DNA of 5,400 nucleotides from the NCBI GenBank assembly GCA_902797015.1, contig CADBRG010000258.1, positions 1 to 5,400 of the forward strand, read 5' to 3'. A program made the translations under genes and the position numbers. This DNA comes from an uncultured Lachnospiraceae bacterium (GTDB taxonomy: Bacteria > Bacillota > Clostridia > Lachnospirales > Lachnospiraceae). The notes below the pieces were generated by a model that searched no databases, was not told the DNA's origin, and was given only the letters and a program-made list of their open reading frames with translations. Shown here one piece after another: positions 4,920-5,400 of this stretch (its first letter is position 1; each line of letters begins with the position of its first letter).

Positions 4920-5400
4920 ATGACAAAAAAGCAGCGCGCAGTCCTTCTGACTGTATTGATCACAGCATTTATCACACCGTTTATGGGCAGTTCCATGAAC
5001 CTGTGTGTTATCAGCATAGAATCTGAGTTTCACACTTCTGCCGCCATTGTCGGCTGGGTGATCACAAGCTTTACCATGGCATCCGTTGCCCTGAGTATCC
5101 CGATGGGAAAAATCGCCGATGTCACGGGCAGGAAACGGATCCTACTGATGGGCATCACAGGATATGTAGTCCTTTTCTTCCTGATCCTGTTTTCCGTCAA
5201 TATCTGGATGGTACTCATCCTGCGTGCGCTTCAGGGCGCAGCTGCATCAATGGTATTTGCGACAAACAACGCTGTACTTCTTGATGCCTTTCCGGACAAT
5301 GTCCGCGGTCGGATGCTTGGTATCTCAGTCACTTCTACCTATTTAGGGCTCTCGCTCGGTCCGGTTCTTGGCGGAATTCTGAACCATACCTTCGGATGGC
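4920..5400 (+). CDS. MFS multidrug-type exporter, N-terminal part (runs off right edge)
   Basis: The frame opens at ATG 4920 and stays open for 160 codons to the window end. Major facilitator signatures are clear: motif A GKIADVTGRKR (63-73, between TM2 and TM3), the TM4 LRALQGAAAS segment with Arg102 (101-110), and the antiporter motif C GLSLGPVLGG (143-152). About five hydrophobic helices are visible, starting at about 8-32, 42-62, 74-95, 97-121 and 132-155. The antiporter motif suggests proton-driven drug or metabolite efflux across the cytoplasmic membrane. The N-terminus (GSSMNLCVISIESEF) resembles DHA2-type (QacA/EmrB-like, 14-helix) exporters, but the helix count cannot be known from this fragment. 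The ribosome binding site is modest (AAGGTAG about 8 bases upstream). The gene is divergent from the transpeptidase cluster and is preceded by an operator-like dyad, suggesting inducible expression. The substrate is unknown. Confidence 0.9.
   Translation, partial: MTKKQRAVLLTVLITAFITPFMGSSMNLCVISIESEFHTSAAIVGWVITSFTMASVALSIPMGKIADVTGRKRILLMGITGYVVLFFLILFSVNIWMVLILRALQGAAASMVFATNNAVLLDAFPDNVRGRMLGISVTSTYLGLSLGPVLGGILNHTFGW

Noticed and set aside
1..5400. CRISPR arrays, tRNA or rRNA genes, riboswitches, integrases or transposases
   Set aside because: No spaced direct repeats, cloverleaf-like sequence, conserved riboswitch core or recombinase motif was seen on either strand. Intergenic regions are all under 200 bp and accounted for.

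Overview
The window looks like chromosomal DNA from a gut-type Clostridia, most likely Lachnospiraceae. This is inferred from the protein sequences (an Apt, an MtnA, a hexameric-type purine nucleoside phosphorylase and a VanW/PG-binding-4-type L,D-transpeptidase with Firmicutes character), moderate GC coding DNA, AT-rich intergenic regions, strong AGGAG-type ribosome binding sites and sigma-A-like promoters. No species can be named from the sequence alone.

Layout. Bases 1-48 (minus) hold the first 16 codons of what looks like thymidylate synthase (thyA). A 193-bp divergent intergenic region with two extended -10 promoters separates it from apt (242-769, plus), adenine phosphoribosyltransferase. 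Bases 770-926 lie between convergent genes and hold a 134-bp, nearly self-complementary element (782-915). Its 15-bp ends are perfect inverted repeats and its centre is a strong hairpin that can act as a bidirectional terminator. The minus strand then carries a tight four-gene cluster, transcribed from about 4731 down to 927: a L,D-transpeptidase (3274-4731), an uncharacterised multi-pass membrane protein (2752-3240), mtnA (1660-2733) and a deoD-type nucleoside phosphorylase (927-1658). The gaps are 33, 18 and 1 nt. From 4920 to the right edge, divergent from this cluster, runs the N-terminal part of an MFS drug-type exporter. A 19-bp operator-like dyad sits over its predicted transcription start.

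How the genes fit together. A phosphorylase acting on methylthioadenosine or 5'-deoxyadenosine releases adenine and a 5-modified ribose 1-phosphate. MtnA isomerises the sugar phosphate and Apt returns adenine to AMP. The phosphorylase and mtnA are almost certainly translated together, and apt faces them across the shared terminator, so the middle of the window reads as a purine / 5'-deoxynucleoside salvage locus. The transpeptidase acts on the cell wall and has no evident biochemical link to this salvage.

The most striking oddity is in deoD. Codon 54 is TAG in an otherwise intact 243-codon frame, at the position of Phe48 in E. coli PNP. Twenty-four bases further on lies a GTG with a good ribosome binding site. 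The gene is therefore a recent nonsense allele, a split or reinitiated gene, a suppressed amber or a sequence error. I see no clear evidence of a wholly new defence or mobile system. The palindromic element, the interrupted deoD and the exporter operator are the best leads.
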